This document shows positions 10,829 through 25,379 of a stretch of DNA of 64,000 nucleotides, one piece after another. The DNA lies in assembly GCA_028551475.1 (NCBI GenBank), contig CM052354.1, forward strand, positions 19,615,258 through 19,679,257. Direction: 5' to 3'. The notes under the pieces are model-generated. The model was not told the origin of the DNA. It searched no databases and saw nothing but the letters and a program-made list of their open reading frames with translations. The number at the start of each line of letters is the position of its first letter. The first letter of the stretch is position 1. The position numbers were made by a program, and so were the translations under genes. The DNA is from Casuarina equisetifolia. Its lineage: Eukaryota; Streptophyta; Magnoliopsida; Fagales; Casuarinaceae.

Positions 10829-13800
10829 ATGGTGCTTCTCCAGCGCCAAGCCCCTTCCCGTAAAAGACCCTCCTCCTCCGTTCCCCCCTTACATCCTCCC
10901 AAAGCTGCCAAATCCACGAACTCTCAGCAGGAAAACGACGTCGCGGAAGCCCAGAGAGTGGACAAGATGGTGTCTATTCTAGCAGAGGCTGGATGCACTC
11001 TCATCAATCTGGCAGGGCCGCCTTGTCTCCCCTCCGACCCCAGCACGTTCCGCCGCCACCTTCAACGCCTCTTCTTTTCTTCGGAAAATGCTGTTGCTCT
11101 CCTCGCCGATTTCCTCTCCGGCTTCTCTTACTACATACGTTCCGCTCATAATCTTCGCAGGTCTGTTCCTCTTCACGTTCTCATTCATATGATTTCAAAC
11201 TCATTTCCTGTTGTACCTTCTTCCCCATTCATTTCCTTTAGAAGCATGCTTTCTCAAAATGAAGCTTAATTTTTAAAGTCGTTGGGAAGATGGGAAACCT
11301 ATGTTCTTTTAACATGTTGGGCTTACGTGTAAAGACTGAGAACCGTCACTTTCCAGTGCTTCTTTCATTTCCCTTTTTCCTCTATTTTCTCGGCAACCAA
11401 ACAAAGCTCACTTCTACATAAACCTTTTAATATGTTCTACGTTCCATAGAGAAAATTTGAAAATCTTACTTCAAAATTTTCTGACATTTACATGTCTTCA
11501 GGGTTCTCATCCCTACGAATAAAGATGGTTTGGGTTCCATCAGAAGCGTGAGCCTTGTCAGACATCTCTTGCTGGTCCCATCCCTCCAACTAGACATTCA
11601 AACCACGCTTCTCGAGAAAATTCCAGAATATTTCGATGTATATCCACAACAGTCGAGGACATCTTTGTCGCTTGAAGATGATGTTGCTAGACTTATCATC
11701 AATCAATTTCGATGGCTTGATTTCATTGTCGATCCTGATGCCTTCACTGAAAAATTGATGCAAGTTCTCTCGATTTGCCCTCTACACCTAAAGAAAGAGA
11801 TCATTGGATCATTACCAGAGATTATTGGTGATCAAAACAATAAGACTGTGGTTGATGGCCTTGAACAAATGCTTCAAGAGGATACCTCTATAGTTGTCTC
11901 AGTACTTGACTCTCTTTCAAACCTTACTTTGGACGATCAATTGCAAGAGCAGGTTTTTCATTATCTTATTATTAAGTTCTCTGTTTCAAGGAAATGTTGG
12001 GGAAATAAGTTTCTAAGAATTTGGGTTCTACTATAGTGTGCCTTGTATGAAAGGGAAACTTGCAATATAGTTGAATTGAGCTTATTGAGAAAGGGCGCCT
12101 GCTTCAGGTTCCCTGTAGCAATATTTATGGTATTCAAAGACTTCATTTATGTTCTTTGCTTAAGATTTAAGCAAACAGATGGTGTATCGGGCTTCTTTTC
12201 TTTGCCACTATTAGGTTGCTAATGAATATGGAGTTTCAAAAATTTCCTTCTTTAGGACTCGGGGAAAGAAGGCATTAGTTGAGTGGGACATGACTGCTTT
12301 TCTTCTAGTTGTTTATTTTGTTTCTTGTTAAACCGTACTGACTGTGAATGAGATTCTTATTGACCAGTTTTAGGCCTGCAATTGGTTATGGCTAAATAGC
12401 AATGTCTAAGGGTATTTTTTTTTTAATAATTTTTGTTTTGAAGGTCCTCACCATTGCATTGTCATGCATCCGCACAATTGATGCAGAGCACATGCCATAT
12501 CTACTTAGGTTTCTTCTGCTTTCAGCGGCACCAGCAAATATTCGGAGAATAATCTCGCAGATCCGTGAGCAGTTGAAATTTGTTGGACTGTCAAACTCTC
12601 GTTCATCACAACAAAATAAACTCAAAGGAAAGTCAGGAGTAAACAACACCGAGGCTTCTATTCTTGATGCATTAAGATCAAGTCTGCGATTCAAGAATGT
12701 AAGCTCTTTGCTGTGCAGTGTCTTGAGAATACTTTCATGCATTTACCTAGCTTTTTGCGTTTGCTGCTACCTGCAGTCGCTCTGTCAGGAGATCTTGAAA
12801 GAACTAAATAGCATTCAAAAACCTCGGGATCACAAAGTGGTTGACATATGGCTACTCATGCTTATATACAGTAATGGCGAGTCCCAGCAGAAGAGCATTG
12901 AAAAGATATTCAAGAAGAAAATTATGGAAGACTGCATTCAGGAAGCAATGCTTGATCAGTGCATTTGTGGAAATAAGGAATCGGTAAAGGTATCTGCAAG
13001 AATTCTGTGGTTTAAGGAATATTTTTCTTTTATTTTATATGTTCTGAAACTCTATCTGGATCTCATTTGAATTTCATTAGGATTATTTTCCATTGTTTCT
13101 TTCGTTGTCTGAGTACTTGCTGGCTTGCAAAGAACAAAAAGCAAGGGAGTTTGGCATTCACATGTATACTTGTCTATTTGAAGAATTTGCAGACACTTAT
13201 TCAAGACAGGAAGTAAGTGGACTAAAATTGATATTTTGGCATACTAATGAATAGGAAGACGTATTCTGGGAACTCTTAGTTGCAGTTTCTTTGCAGGTTC
13301 TTGGTGCACTAGTTACTCATGTTGGATCTGGTGTCAGTTTTGAAGTGCAGTCCGCTTTGGGCATTATGGTTCTTCTGGCCTCCAAATATGCACCAGATTT
13401 GGTTCCTCTTTCTTCTCAGATAAATGGTATCTTCTTTGCTGTCTTGATTCCAGTGCTTCACTTTAAGGTGTTCCATTTCCAGTGCTTCTTTGCTGTCTTG
13501 ATTTAATTTCTTTTTTAAAATCTAGGTATTTTGGATTACTTGGAGGGATTTAACGTTGATAATCTGCACAAGGTGTTGTATAATGTCTTGGCAATTACGG
13601 ATTTTAGTGTTCTACCTGCCATTCTTTTACTAACTTTGTGATTGTGCAGGTTTATGAGGTTTTTGGTCATTTAGCACTTTCCGCTCAATCAAGTGCAGAT
13701 TCCTACGGATCTTTGATTACAAATGAAGTATTGATGATCATAAGGAAGCAGGTACAGCAAAAGCTCTTTTCATATCGAATGTATACAGAACATATTGTTA

Positions 13801-16800
13801 TAAAATTTGTTGAATGAGTATCTCTGTTTTGGATGTATACGTTGTCTTTTTGGAGTCTCTGGTAACTGCGAAGTGATTTGTGCTGCAACCTCCCTTCCCT
13901 CCAGATAAGCAATCCAGATGTGAAGTACAAGAAGATGGGCTTAATTGGAACTCTGAAGATAGTTTCCTGCCTTGGAGATGCACATAGTGTTTCCTATGCA
14001 TCTGCATCTACGGTAGGACCTGGTAGTACTGAAATTAGAAATCTTCCTCATAGAAAGTTTGTCCCTGACAAAGCTTTACTTATTTTCATTACCAGAAATA
14101 TTGTGCAGCACTGCATAGAAACACATGCAATATACAAATACGTATGGGTGCATGCTTATATAAGTACATATATGCATATCCCTATTGAAAGAATGTATTT
14201 TAGACTTTCTTACAAGTACATGTCCTGGTAATATACTTAAGCTTAATGCACATGTACTTTCATTGGCCTTTTGAACATTGTAATTTCGACACCTGTATTT
14301 TTGTAGGAAAATTTCAGTTTTTCAGTGCTAAGTTATTTTAAGGACTTATGATCTTTAACTCTTGTATACTAATGCTTTCCTCAAAATGCAGCTAGCATTA
14401 GTTCATTAGCGGTGGCCATATTTCTCTCTTATCAATACATATTGGACAATGTGCATTTACTATTCCTGAATGTTGCTGGTACAGAAATCAAGTTGGGAAG
14501 AGGCTTTAGAACTCTTGAAGACATCTCTGCACTCTTGCAAGCAGTCACCCTTACCTACGATACTATTTTATGATGAACTAACAGCACTGTTGGAGCACAG
14601 AACTCTTCATCCATCAATTATGGAATGGTAAGTTAAATTTGACATCCCAATTTTGGTACCATATGGCTACTTAACAATGTTGAAAAAAATAATCTCGGGA
14701 TATGTTTTATTTCTAAAACTTGTCTGGATATTGTAGGATAGGGAAACATGTAGGAGAGTTCGAATCTCCTTTTCTTTCTGATCTTGATGCTGGGAAAATG
14801 CATATTAAGGAATCATATTGTGGTTTAGAAGGTAAGTTTTGTGATGCAGTCTATGTTCCTGCCTAGAAAAGAGAAAAAAGGAAGATTAAGCTGGCTTAAA
14901 GATTAGCATCCTTGCTTGTTCTTTTTGCAGGTGAATTGTGGATGAACTTGGATGGTGACATATCTCCTGTTTGTTTGAACATTTTGCCATTGGCTTGCTG
15001 TTCCCCGGAGTACTGTTTTAGCTGTGTATTCCCATATATATACTATCAGGTGTTTTACTAAATGTTTATGAATGCTGAAGTTGAAATTTGGTTGTCTGCA
15101 GATCATCTTCCTTACAAATTCTTCCTGCCAACTTCCTTTTATTATCCACTGTAAGTGCATCTGCTGTTTTGGAAGTGAGAAGAGTGACAAGTAATGGGAT
15201 AAATAACATGGATCTTCTGTTACTTGTCAGATTGAGAGATTGACCAATCAGGGTTCTCTTGGAGGAATTGATGCTTTACTTGGCTGCCCTTTGCACCTTC
15301 CTTCCTCTAAGGTCATACCGGCAAAAATTCTTTCTAAAATTCTTTAAATTGATTCCGTGCCTTAATGTCTCACTCTATGCATGTTTTACACTTTAAGAGA
15401 TTCAATTGCTTTTGTCTTTATCGGTGATTCTTCTCTTTGATAACATTGATTTGTTTAAGGAAGACTTGGAAACTTTGATTTTACTAAAATGATCTACACT
15501 GAGGAGTGGAGATTATGATAAATATATGCAAGGGAGTAACTCAGAGTCACTCAATGCAACCGCTGGTTATGCCTAGAGTATTGACAATTGAATTGGCTTA
15601 TGCAATACCAGTACTTCTCTGGAGCTGCCTGGAAGTCTTTGAGTGGGAAGCAGAAACAGATTTTGTGCCTTTCCCTCTATTATGCAGCAAATTGGATACG
15701 GGAACTGGTAAAGTTACAAGTTTGCAAAAGTTACGTTCATCTTTTGATGGCCCTGTTATTGACATTTTTGTTTGCTACGCTCCTGCTACTACATGTAGCT
15801 TAATGCCTTCTGTACACAATTGGAAGGAAGAATTGCATTTACAAGTCAAGCTACATTAGAGGAGACTGTTTGCAAGCTGTTGAAGCGTTTAAGGAACCTG
15901 GTGTACGTTCTCATGCCCTCAGTTTCACAATGTTTGCTTAAATTTTAAGTTAGATTATTATGATCATTATTATCACAATCATTTAATTATTAAAGCTCCT
16001 TGGACTAATTTCCAGGTGGTGTTAGCTGAAATTTGTAACTTGAGCATTGTTTTCCTCAATTATTTTGTTGTTTCCAGACAAAGAAAATCATTACTTAATG
16101 ACTGATAGGTATTAGAAAAAAAATATGAACTTACATGCAATAATTATTGGGTTGTTGTCTCATCACTTATCTTGAAGTTTATGAAAGTTAAAGCAACTTA
16201 TTAGTTAAACCATCCGGAGAAATATTAAATACTGCCTTGACTGTGGGCTTTATCTTGTTTTAAGAAAAATTACTTGTCTTAGATAGATTACGTACTGCTT
16301 CTTGTGTCCCAGAAGGAAGTCCAAAGACACAAGGGAACCCCACTGATTAATTCAGTTAAAGTGCTGCTGTTTTTTGTCACGTCAAACAATTAGCAAAAGC
16401 ATGCCTTTTCACTAATATGAACATTCTACAGACCTGTGCTTTCTACCAGATTAGGAAATCGAGTTTCAGATAAGAGACTGCAGTATGAGGCTGGATTTTC
16501 TATGTTGGGTGGGATTTTAACGTAAAAGAAGAAATGAATTGTAACATTTGTTGCAAATGCGGGCAAAGCATACTTTTTTCCTTTTGTGAGGATGACCGTA
16601 TGTACAGAGTCTTTTCAAGAGTTACTAAGGAGTGCAATTATTTGGGATGAACTTGAATAAGTGTTTATAAATATAGCAAAGACGGTGAAACTCAGATGTT
16701 ATACATGACAAATTAAAATATGTTAGAAAGTATTCACCTATTGGTTCTTGTTATAACCTTCTTTAGTCCATCTGTGACGGCATGGGATTTTTCTCAAGTG

Positions 16801-19800
16801 TCATTTGTAACATCACACTTGGATTTCTCCGTCTTGCTAATGCAGGTTTCTGGATACCTTATTGAACTATTCCATTGAGCGGTACTCCATATCTCTTCCT
16901 GAGCTTCATTTTTATGTGGATCATTTTTCACCGCCACTTTTAAACCAATCGAACCATATGGGGCAAGTTGAAAAGAATGAGAATAAGAGAACAGAAGACA
17001 GCACATCTCCAAAAAAAAATAGGAGACAGAAAAAGATGTCAAGGTCCTCGAGCTCAGGTACTCCTGGAAAACTCCACCAGCCCACGATACTGGATATGTT
17101 GAAGAAAGTAGGAGGTTTGACTAGCCAAGAGGTACCAAATGAAGAGTCTAATGATAAAACTTCACACGGAAGGACATCTAGCTCAGCAGATCAAAATCTT
17201 TGTGACTCTGACAAGCCTGTAATCATTGAAGTTTCTGCAGCAACCAAGGCTCTGGAAGTCCAAAGGTTCAAGTTCAGGCCCCTTCTGGTGCAATGCTTTT
17301 CCATTTTGACATTTTCGGAGGTGTGTAATCCTACATTGTATTTGGAATGAGTATAACCTTTAAGTTTTTGTGATAGTTCAACTCAAGTTTTTGATGCTAT
17401 TTTCAATCCATATTTTCTTCTGTTGAGAACTGAAAACAATTTAATAACCACAAATTCCATGTGTAAAACGCAATTTGGAATATGTTTGTTTCTCTAACAT
17501 TTCAGACAAAATGATTCACTTTAGGGCTTTTAATTTTATCTGTCATTGATAAATTGTTTTCAGAACCAAATATTATATTCTTTACTTGAAAGTTCATGTA
17601 CTCTAATTAGAAGTAATTTGGTTTTGTTCTTCTTTTCCTTTTTTAAATGTAATGTGACTTATCTTTAACATAATATATCATGGGAGTGCTTAACAAAATA
17701 AATAGGAAAAATGTTGCATATTTTTTGTTTTATGATATATAAATATAATATTTTGAGAAATGTTATGAAGTACATATTTTTTTGAATCTATTTTTAACCG
17801 CTATTTACCTCTTAAGGAGGATTAAATCAGTAATATCAATAGTTCCAGAATTGTGAATGATATTAAGTAGTTTGGCTGCGGAGAACCCCATATTTGAATG
17901 CTACTAAAAAACATTACCTTCTTTAGATTTATGTACTCACCTATATGTGATGTATTTATATGCTTTTTCTCTTTCTCCCTTCTCTCTTGCTCTCTCTCCA
18001 TCTATGTTATTTTCGGTGGTTGGTAATTGTGTTGGAAGTCCGCTGGTTCAATGATGACCACATACAAAGTCATTTATGGCATCAATTAGGAATGCTCAAT
18101 TGAAAAAAGCAGCATCTATTAGTAAATCAGCATTACTGTTAGTCCAAGTACCTAAACCTTTTTTTATCTTAACGAAATTTTGGCAAATCACTGCTTACTT
18201 GCTGCTTTAGAGTGTGAAAGCTACTTCTGTGTGCTGGGCTTAGAGGTTTGGTCATCTTGTCATGGATGGTTTATGCTTAGCAGTTGGAATGTGCAAGCTC
18301 TAAGAGGTTATGTAATATGCAAGTAGAAGTTCTCTCAAATTTTCTGGTCTGCTTCCAAATAGAGAACCTTAATTGGGCAAGATATCAAAGTGCATTAATT
18401 GGAAGTCCTAGAATACTACATTGCACCAAAATAACTTTAATTGGCCCTATTTTCCTTGAACCACTTCTTGTGGTCACATCAGTTAATTGCTCATTACTGC
18501 TAATAGGCTCTGGTCAGATGACCTGCGACTAGAATTCATGGTTAAAAGAATGTGCTTTGTCTTGCTTGGAGATACACAGTATATATGAATAGAAGAACGC
18601 AAGATTCTTTTATTTTTATTAAAATGTGTCCTTTAAAATGCAGAATCAAGGTTCCTGTTGCTCTGATCCTGCTGGAGAGGTAACATTTTCATCTTACGCT
18701 GCTTCTGGTTGACAACCTTTAGCTATTTTTTTATTTGTAAAATAAAGCAACACATGAAACAAAGGTGGCTGTTGTCTTTGCTAGCTATCTGTATTTCTAT
18801 ACCTTCTGCGGGATCTTCACTGCAAGCTGGATTATTTCACTCCTGCTAAACAATTCTTGTCTAGAAGTTCCAGTCCTCCAGCTGGTTTCACTAGGATGCC
18901 AGTTGATGATTTCCTGAGCAAAATTAGACCATTCTTTCCAAGTCTTAAGAAGCATTTCAACAACGCAGTTTGCATGCTGAAAGAAAGTAAGATGGTGGCT
19001 ATCCACGTGGTTGGGTGAATACTAAAATGTAGTTTCAATATCCTTCTAATCTTTGATCAACCTCTTTGCAGGTGATGAATCTTGTCAAGAACATTGGGAA
19101 GTTCAATCTGCTTCTGCTGAGAACCCTAATGTTCCCAATCTTGTGCTTTCAGGATCTGCAGTTTCATCATTTGTTTTCAAAGAAACAGTTCATTGCTTCA
19201 GTAAGGTGGACTTATTACTTTACCTTTTCTGTCTCTGTTTGTGCATATGTGTGCGTGTGCCTCTAGCTAATTGATACCTCTTCTTGCTGATTGATTGCAG
19301 AAAACTTATTACATCCAAAACTACTATACTCTTTGTTCTTACTTTTGAGCGCAGATTCTAAATCTTCCTTCAATTCAGAGAGAAAAGGCAGTGCTCTCAG
19401 ATCTGCTTGCAGCCTTCCAGCCTGTTAAGATACCGGATAGTATTTTTTCAGACATACAACCTAAAATTTTGCCTGGGACTCTTGAATATTTATACTTAGG
19501 TGCTTACTCGTATATGGAAGGTGTCTTGGACATGGGTATAATTTCCTGTTTGTTTCTTGTTGTTGTTTATGATGCTCTTTATGATTCTTGTTATCCATAA
19601 TAACCAAGTTTGTATTGGTATCAAATCCTGCAGCATGCTCCTTTTGCTTTACACTGGCTTCAGAATCTCTTCTTACAATAGAATCAATTATAATCTCATT
19701 CCAAAAACTTCTTGATAAGTCAGAGGAAAATGATAAAGGCATACATTCAGAATTTATCCACAGGGCTCTTCCTACCTTGCGAAACAGACTTGGAGCTTCT

Positions 19801-22117
19801 TCTGAGAAGCTTCTAAGGCATAATTGGGATAACAGCGAACTTCAGAATGGCTGGAAGAACAGAGTGAGATCATCTATATGTTTTCTAGCACTTCTTCCCT
19901 TATAATTTTAGCAATAATCAGCAATGATGTTGGCGGTTTGCTAGTTTGCATGTATAGAAGAGTTAAAACCTTCTGATTGCAGGGAGAAATGGTACAGAAA
20001 GTGTTGCACATTTACTTGGAAAATAACGAGTCGCCTTCTGATTTGCTGGATGAACTGGTCTGCTCCATCTTACCTCAGGTGCTGGAATTTGTTCAATCCT
20101 TCTTTAATTGGGTTGAATTGGTTGACATCCAGATTATTGTTGACTTCATTGTCTGCGTGCTACATCTCAATTATGAGAGCTATTTTGGAACTGGAAATTG
20201 GTCAACCTAACACTTCCTGTTTCTAGATTACCGAAGCTGTGTCATTTATTAAGGGACTAAGACTAGGCCTGACAGAACTCGATCAAAAATGGATTTAAGA
20301 AAATGAGAACAATAACGTAGACTTTTTCAAGCTTGGATGTTGTGTCCAAAATAGTTTGAACCTGCCAACTCATTATGCATTTTTTTGTGGTTTGGTCTTG
20401 ATATATGTATAAATAGTCTGCTTTTTGACAGGTTTCTTCGAAAAAGGAGGATGCTCATCATTGTTTCCCAACTCTATGTTCTGCAACATTAGTTGTATGG
20501 TACAAAGTATTGGTAAGGCATCTCGTGTTTTCTATTACAATATTTTATACTCTGCCTTGATGGGCTTGTTACAGAAGGTTTCATGTGCAGCATGAAGTGA
20601 ATCTTACAGTTCTTAACAAACTGGTAAGTTCTAAATCTTCCATGGTCACTGATGGCTAGCTAAAATTCATTGGATAAAAAAAAAGGAAAAAGATTTCACT
20701 TGTTTCTCCCTCATTGTTAGGTTAAAGAAGTTGTTCGCTTAGAGAAATCTGCTGCTGATGCCCAACCTCAAATTGTTGAAAAACTTTTGGTCAAACTACA
20801 ACATTGTGTGAATGTGGTGGTATCATTGGTTAACATGTGTCGAACTCATAGCAAGGTGAAGAGACAAAACTAAAGTTTCTGCGTTGTAATTCATTTATTT
20901 TATTGTTGTTTCATTTCCATCTTCTAAAGTTCAGATGTTAGAGTAGGATGTTAACATGTTGAAATGATCATGCAGATATCTGTGCATGCCATGGCTGTGA
21001 AATATGGTGGCAAGTTCATTGACTCCTTCCTGAAAGGTAACAGTCTGACACTTTTAAAATGCAATGATCTGAGGTCTAATCTTGGGGTACTGAAATTGGA
21101 TTCCTCTGCAGTTTTTGGTTTCTTACAGGCCCATTATGACACATGGAATGAGCTTATAATCCAATTGGTAAGATAAAGTGCACTAAATTTCCTCTAGTAT
21201 GATTATTTACAAGTAGAAATTTCAAAGATATAAGTTTTTTTTCCCCCCAATTTTTTTATTTTGTTCAGGTGAAAGAGCTGCAAAAGGCCACAAGAACAAT
21301 ACAAACCCTATGTTCTGAGGCAAAGGTTTAACTTGTATTTCGAATATTTTCTTTGTACTAAAAACTCAAGAAAGAATAAGGGATAAAATAATCTGCATCT
21401 TTGTAATTTGCTTTGTTGTTTTCTGAAGGGCTTGAAACAGACAACTATCACCTGCAAAATCCCTGCTACAAAGAGATCTATGGAGCGGTTTTTGTTCTGT
21501 GTCAAGGCTCTTCTCCATACCACATCAAGTGGATGCTCTTTCTGGATGGGTATGCAACACGTCAGCGGTTTTGTTGCAAGAATTGTTCCTTTTTCTTAGC
21601 CTTGATTTATGCTTACTCTTCTTGTTGTTTTACAGTATAAATATTTTTTCACCCAAATTAAGGTGGACGAATATAAATTTAGATTCAAAAATTTTGTTGA
21701 GAACACAGCTTAACTTTGCTCACACTTTCTGTTCTCCTGTCAAAACTAAGCTATCTCTGAAAAGAATTTTGGCAGATCAATATAAACATAAATTCGTGAA
21801 TTACATTGAGAACATAGTTATAGCTTTGTAGCCATCTTTTGCTTTGGTTTCGTTCATTAAATCTCTTGATTATCTCCCTACATGGGGACGTCCTTTTTAA
21901 GTCTAAGTATTCATGCCTTCCATATTTATGTTTCATTGGTAACCATTCATCTCTTTTCTTGGCAGGGAATCTAAAGCATAAAGATTTGATGGGGCAGGTA
22001 GTGAGCTCCCAGGTATATGTGGATGATCAAAACAATAATGTTGAGCATTCGGCAGAAACAGCTAATGATGATCAAGCTGTCATTGTTTCCGGTGAAGAGG
22101 ACAAAGAAGTAGAGTGA
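10829..22117 (+). CDS. FANCI: Fanconi anemia group I protein homolog (FANCI), 31 exons
   Basis: FANCI pairs with FANCD2 as a clamp on DNA at interstrand crosslinks and is monoubiquitinated by FANCL. Exons read: 10829-11160, 11502-11952, 12444-12698, 12777-12989, 13081-13212, 13297-13426, 13526-13572, 13650-13751, 13905-14012, 14485-14627, 14737-14831, 14931-15009, 15102-15150, 15231-15311, 15612-15707, 15799-15902, 16846-17320, 18644-18679, 18785-18986, 19072-19205, 19355-19520, 19634-19863, 19983-20078, 20432-20512, 20591-20623, 20721-20855, 20976-21036, 21112-21167, 21269-21325, 21429-21549, 21966-22117. All junctions are GT-AG and in phase, giving 4452 bases, or 1483 aa, somewhat longer than human FANCI. 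The start at 10829 has a good context (CAAGATGG); an in-frame ATG at 10673 is upstream. YKKMG in exon 9 (K563/K564) aligns with the ubiquitinated-lysine region of the animal protein. Exon 17 carries a basic linker (PKKNRRQKK, residues 861-869) and ends are acidic (GEEDKEVE). Exon edges near 14012-14485 and 15311-15612 are the least certain. Confidence 0.9.
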
Positions 22118-22620
22118 AAAGTGACTGTCTCTTGAAAGCTTCAAACATCTCCATCAAGCCTAAACATGGTAACTTCTGAGTACAACTCAATAATGAGTTA
22201 ATTGCACTTTTGGTGCTATCCCAGTTCAATGTGATAGAAAAACGGTTCGTGTTCAGTGTTTAGGCAGCACTCATTTTATCAGTAAGTTTTCTTCCGCGAT
22301 TTGCGCTATGACAAGAAATAGGAACTGGATATTGTCAAACAGAAGAACAAGAGAAAGAAAAGAAAACAATCCTTTAGGTAGTTTGGATAACAGATAACCA
22401 AACTTTCATTTGCATAATCTTTTTCTTCCTTTTTTTTTTGTTTTCTTTATTCCTTTTCGCCGCGTACACAGATTATTGGCAAGGGTTCAACTTGTCCCTG
22501 CGGTGAAACGGAAGATGGAGCTGCGTACAAGATAACGTGATTGGTGATATATTATCGTACCCAAATAAAAAGGTGTTGTAAGTTGCAAAGGTTGTAGGGT
22601 ATCTGGGTCTTTGAGAACAT
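22118..22620 (+). other. Probable FANCI 3' untranslated region
   Basis: Sequence after the FANCI stop. An AATAAAAAG polyadenylation-like signal occurs at 22564-22572. The end of the transcript is not defined by sequence. Confidence 0.4.
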
Positions 22621-24980
22621 TGTCTTGATTAAAGGGGCCACCGTTGGACTTATGTTCTATGTCATCACGTGACGACTATGAGGATTGAGGAAAGAGCCAA
22701 TGACTTCTGTACGCTGTTCTGTCCCGGCGTGGAATGGCAGTTTTCGTACTGCCTGGAGGGCCCCTGCTGCTCAAGCTTGTGTCAAGTGGATGGTTGAATT
22801 TGACAAGTGATTCTGCTCGGGCATTATGATTGTAGATGGTTATACTCCAATTATATAATCTTTGTGAATTCATGTTAAAATCATTTTGATTCTCTCCCAT
22901 TGTGAATATAAGATCCTTTTCTTTTTCTAAAATCGAAGCTAGAGTACTAACTCCCCCAAAAAATGAATTAAATAATTTATCGCAATTTCACTTTTATGGT
23001 CGTGATTTGTGATTATTCCAAAGTGCGAGACTGTGTCTAATTACTTCTTAAGTTTACGTTCCTTTTTGTCTAGTTATTGAGGAAAATTCCGCTTGGTGAG
23101 TCTGCTAAAACCCTGAAAAATGTACCATTGTTGGTGGGTAACAGTTTCTGTTCGATATATGTGTCAACTTCTATTATAGTGTTACTTCCATATATAAACA
23201 TTATGATAATAGATAAAGCAGACAAAAAGGAAAAAGGGGAAAAGTTATTGATAGCAATAACAATGCTGCATTATTGTGTGAATTACAGCTATTGCAGAAA
23301 ACAGCATAGCACAGAACTGCATCTTTGCTACATGTTTGATAAAATCATGCTATATTTCATTGTAAGGGATGCCTAGTAATTGATTGAGGCGAATGCTTGG
23401 GAGAAGTTGAAGCGTTTTAGAGGCTTATGCTTAAAGCTTAATGCAAAACCTAATTTAAGGGTTGAAAGAAACTCTTTTAAGTTAAACATTCACAGGAGTA
23501 GCTTTGGTAATATGCAACAATTCATATTGAATCGCTTTCTTTGGCCATAATAGGCAAATATTGGACCATTAATGGTATCAGATGTTGGTCTCGTAAGGAT
23601 GTCAAGAGAAAAAATTGAGCTATAATATTATATCAGAAGGCTTAAAATCTAAATATAAAAGGCTAGCCCATGGCTTGAAAGAAATTTCTTTAATTTTAAC
23701 AACTCCATACCTAGCTCATTATTCAGTTTCCGCATTTTGTTCCCGAGCAGCCAAAATTGAGGTTTATTAATTCAAGACGTAATCAAATACATATTATCTT
23801 GCTCCTTGTTAACCCCAAAGTTGAGAGTTTAGTATTTTACTCGTTTTCTCGGCCAATTTCCAAAAAGGATTCTTTAAAATTTCTTATGACAAACCTTAAT
23901 CCTGACATGTCTAATATACATTATACATGACATAAACATGGATGTAACCTGGACATCATCTTATATGTCATGAATTACATGGCTTATACGCAAGCTTGGG
24001 AGTTTTTCATGGAAAATTTACTTGCGTCACAAGTGACGAAACTTTTCTCCCAGCTTGCAAAGCCCGAGTCTCTCTAATGGTGTTTAGAGTCCGAAGACTT
24101 TAGGAGACAGAGGTAGGGTCAAATATGTCCTCTTAGACGTACTCAATGACGGATATAGGTAAACTTTGAAACTAATAGTTAAATTAACCTCGACCTTAAA
24201 AGTTAATTAAAATTAAAAAAGGCTTAATCACGTCAAAGAGAGCAATAGGTAACATTTCAAACTGGCGGTTGTAAAAACCTTGGCCTTCTAAGTAAATAGA
24301 ATTACTAACACCTGATTAGGTCCAAAAATCCATAGGATTCTCATGATGGGGAGTAAAGACCTTTTCAAATCATCTCCCTAACCAGTTAACATGCACATGT
24401 GGCCGTAATCTATGCGTTGATAGCAGATATCTTGACATCTACATTTTCTATTTAATTTAGATCTAATATAAACAAGATTTAAGTAATATGAGATATATTC
24501 TCTTTTTAATTTGTTTCTTTACTTCGAACATGAAGATATAAGAGTATTATTTTGCATTTGAACTTTAGTATCTTATAAAAAATCTAATTTTATTCTGAAA
24601 TTAACATGAGAAAAAAGTATCATATATACATAATATATTAACAAAACTGAAGTAACAAAAAATATTCACCGTTTTCAACGACATCATCTATTTTATTCTC
24701 GATATCTATTACGTCTAAACCATACCTAGGTTGATATAGGACTTCTTATCTAAGGACCAGGACCATGGTGTGGCTAAAATCTTACCTATAAGTTAATTAT
24801 TAGAAGATCGTTTTAACTAACCACTGGGATTGGCTTTGGACTTGAAGGCTAGGTAGAGTGGTTTTTAACATGGGATTGGCCCTCGCTTTTAGCTAATCAC
24901 GTGCTATGAAGATCTACAGACGAACATGTGGGTTAAATCAGTCTAGGTGGATGTGACCGGATTGCTGGGGGAAGCAGAAA
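22621..24980. other. Intergenic, no gene recognised
   Basis: No supported coding frame. A minus-strand frame at 22676-22900 (74 codons) and a plus-strand frame at 23077-23376 lack any recognisable domain. Confidence 0.35.
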
Positions 24981-24988
24981 CCCACGAG

Positions 24989-25138
24989 GGTATGGTGCTT
25001 GGAAACTGGCAAGGTCATGTTCTGTCCTCCATGCATGGACTGGGGCGGACGATGGATGATTGAGAATTCCATGTGGGGATGGTGCTTGGAAACTGGCAAG
25101 ATCCTGATCTGTCCTCCATGCATGGACTGGGGCAGGTA
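24989..25138. repeat. 87-bp tandem duplication
   Basis: TGGTGCTTGGAAACTGGCAAG starts at 24993 and again at 25080, and each is followed by CTGTCCTCCATGCATGGACTG. The minus-strand frame across it therefore shows a repeated peptide (VHAWRT.DLASFQAP). That frame has no other support as a gene. Confidence 0.8.
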
Positions 25139-25379
25139 GGAAATTACATTCTGCACGACTTTCCATAAAAGAAAGAACTGGCCCAGTTTGCATTTACGTA
25201 ATGCAGGACTTTCCTTTCCTTTTGTTTATTTTGTTTATCAGTTGGTGATGAAGGAGTTCTTCAGGAAAGATCTAGAGTTTTCGTGAAGCACACTTATTAA
25301 ATTTCTCAATAATGGAATCTATTGCAAAAGAACAAAAAGAATAGTTGGTTTTCTTGTTTCTTTAATCGATTGGATAATG

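Noticed and set aside
10483-10917. 144-codon minus-strand frame over the FANCI start
   Set aside because: It lies antisense to FANCI exon 1 and its promoter, and has no recognisable domain; its openness follows from the GC-rich exon.
14391-14484. Possible extra FANCI exon after TGCAG at 14398
   Set aside because: Joining it to exon 9 in phase gives a stop within a few codons, while joining exon 9 directly to 14485 keeps the frame and family pattern.
15456-15520. Possible extra FANCI exon (EDLETLILLK)
   Set aside because: Exons 14 and 15 join in phase without it and match the family better.
19201-19354. FANCI exon at 19301-19354 and donor at 19200
   Set aside because: The alternative leads to an out-of-frame tail; using the donor at 19206 joins HCFSK to ILNLP in frame.
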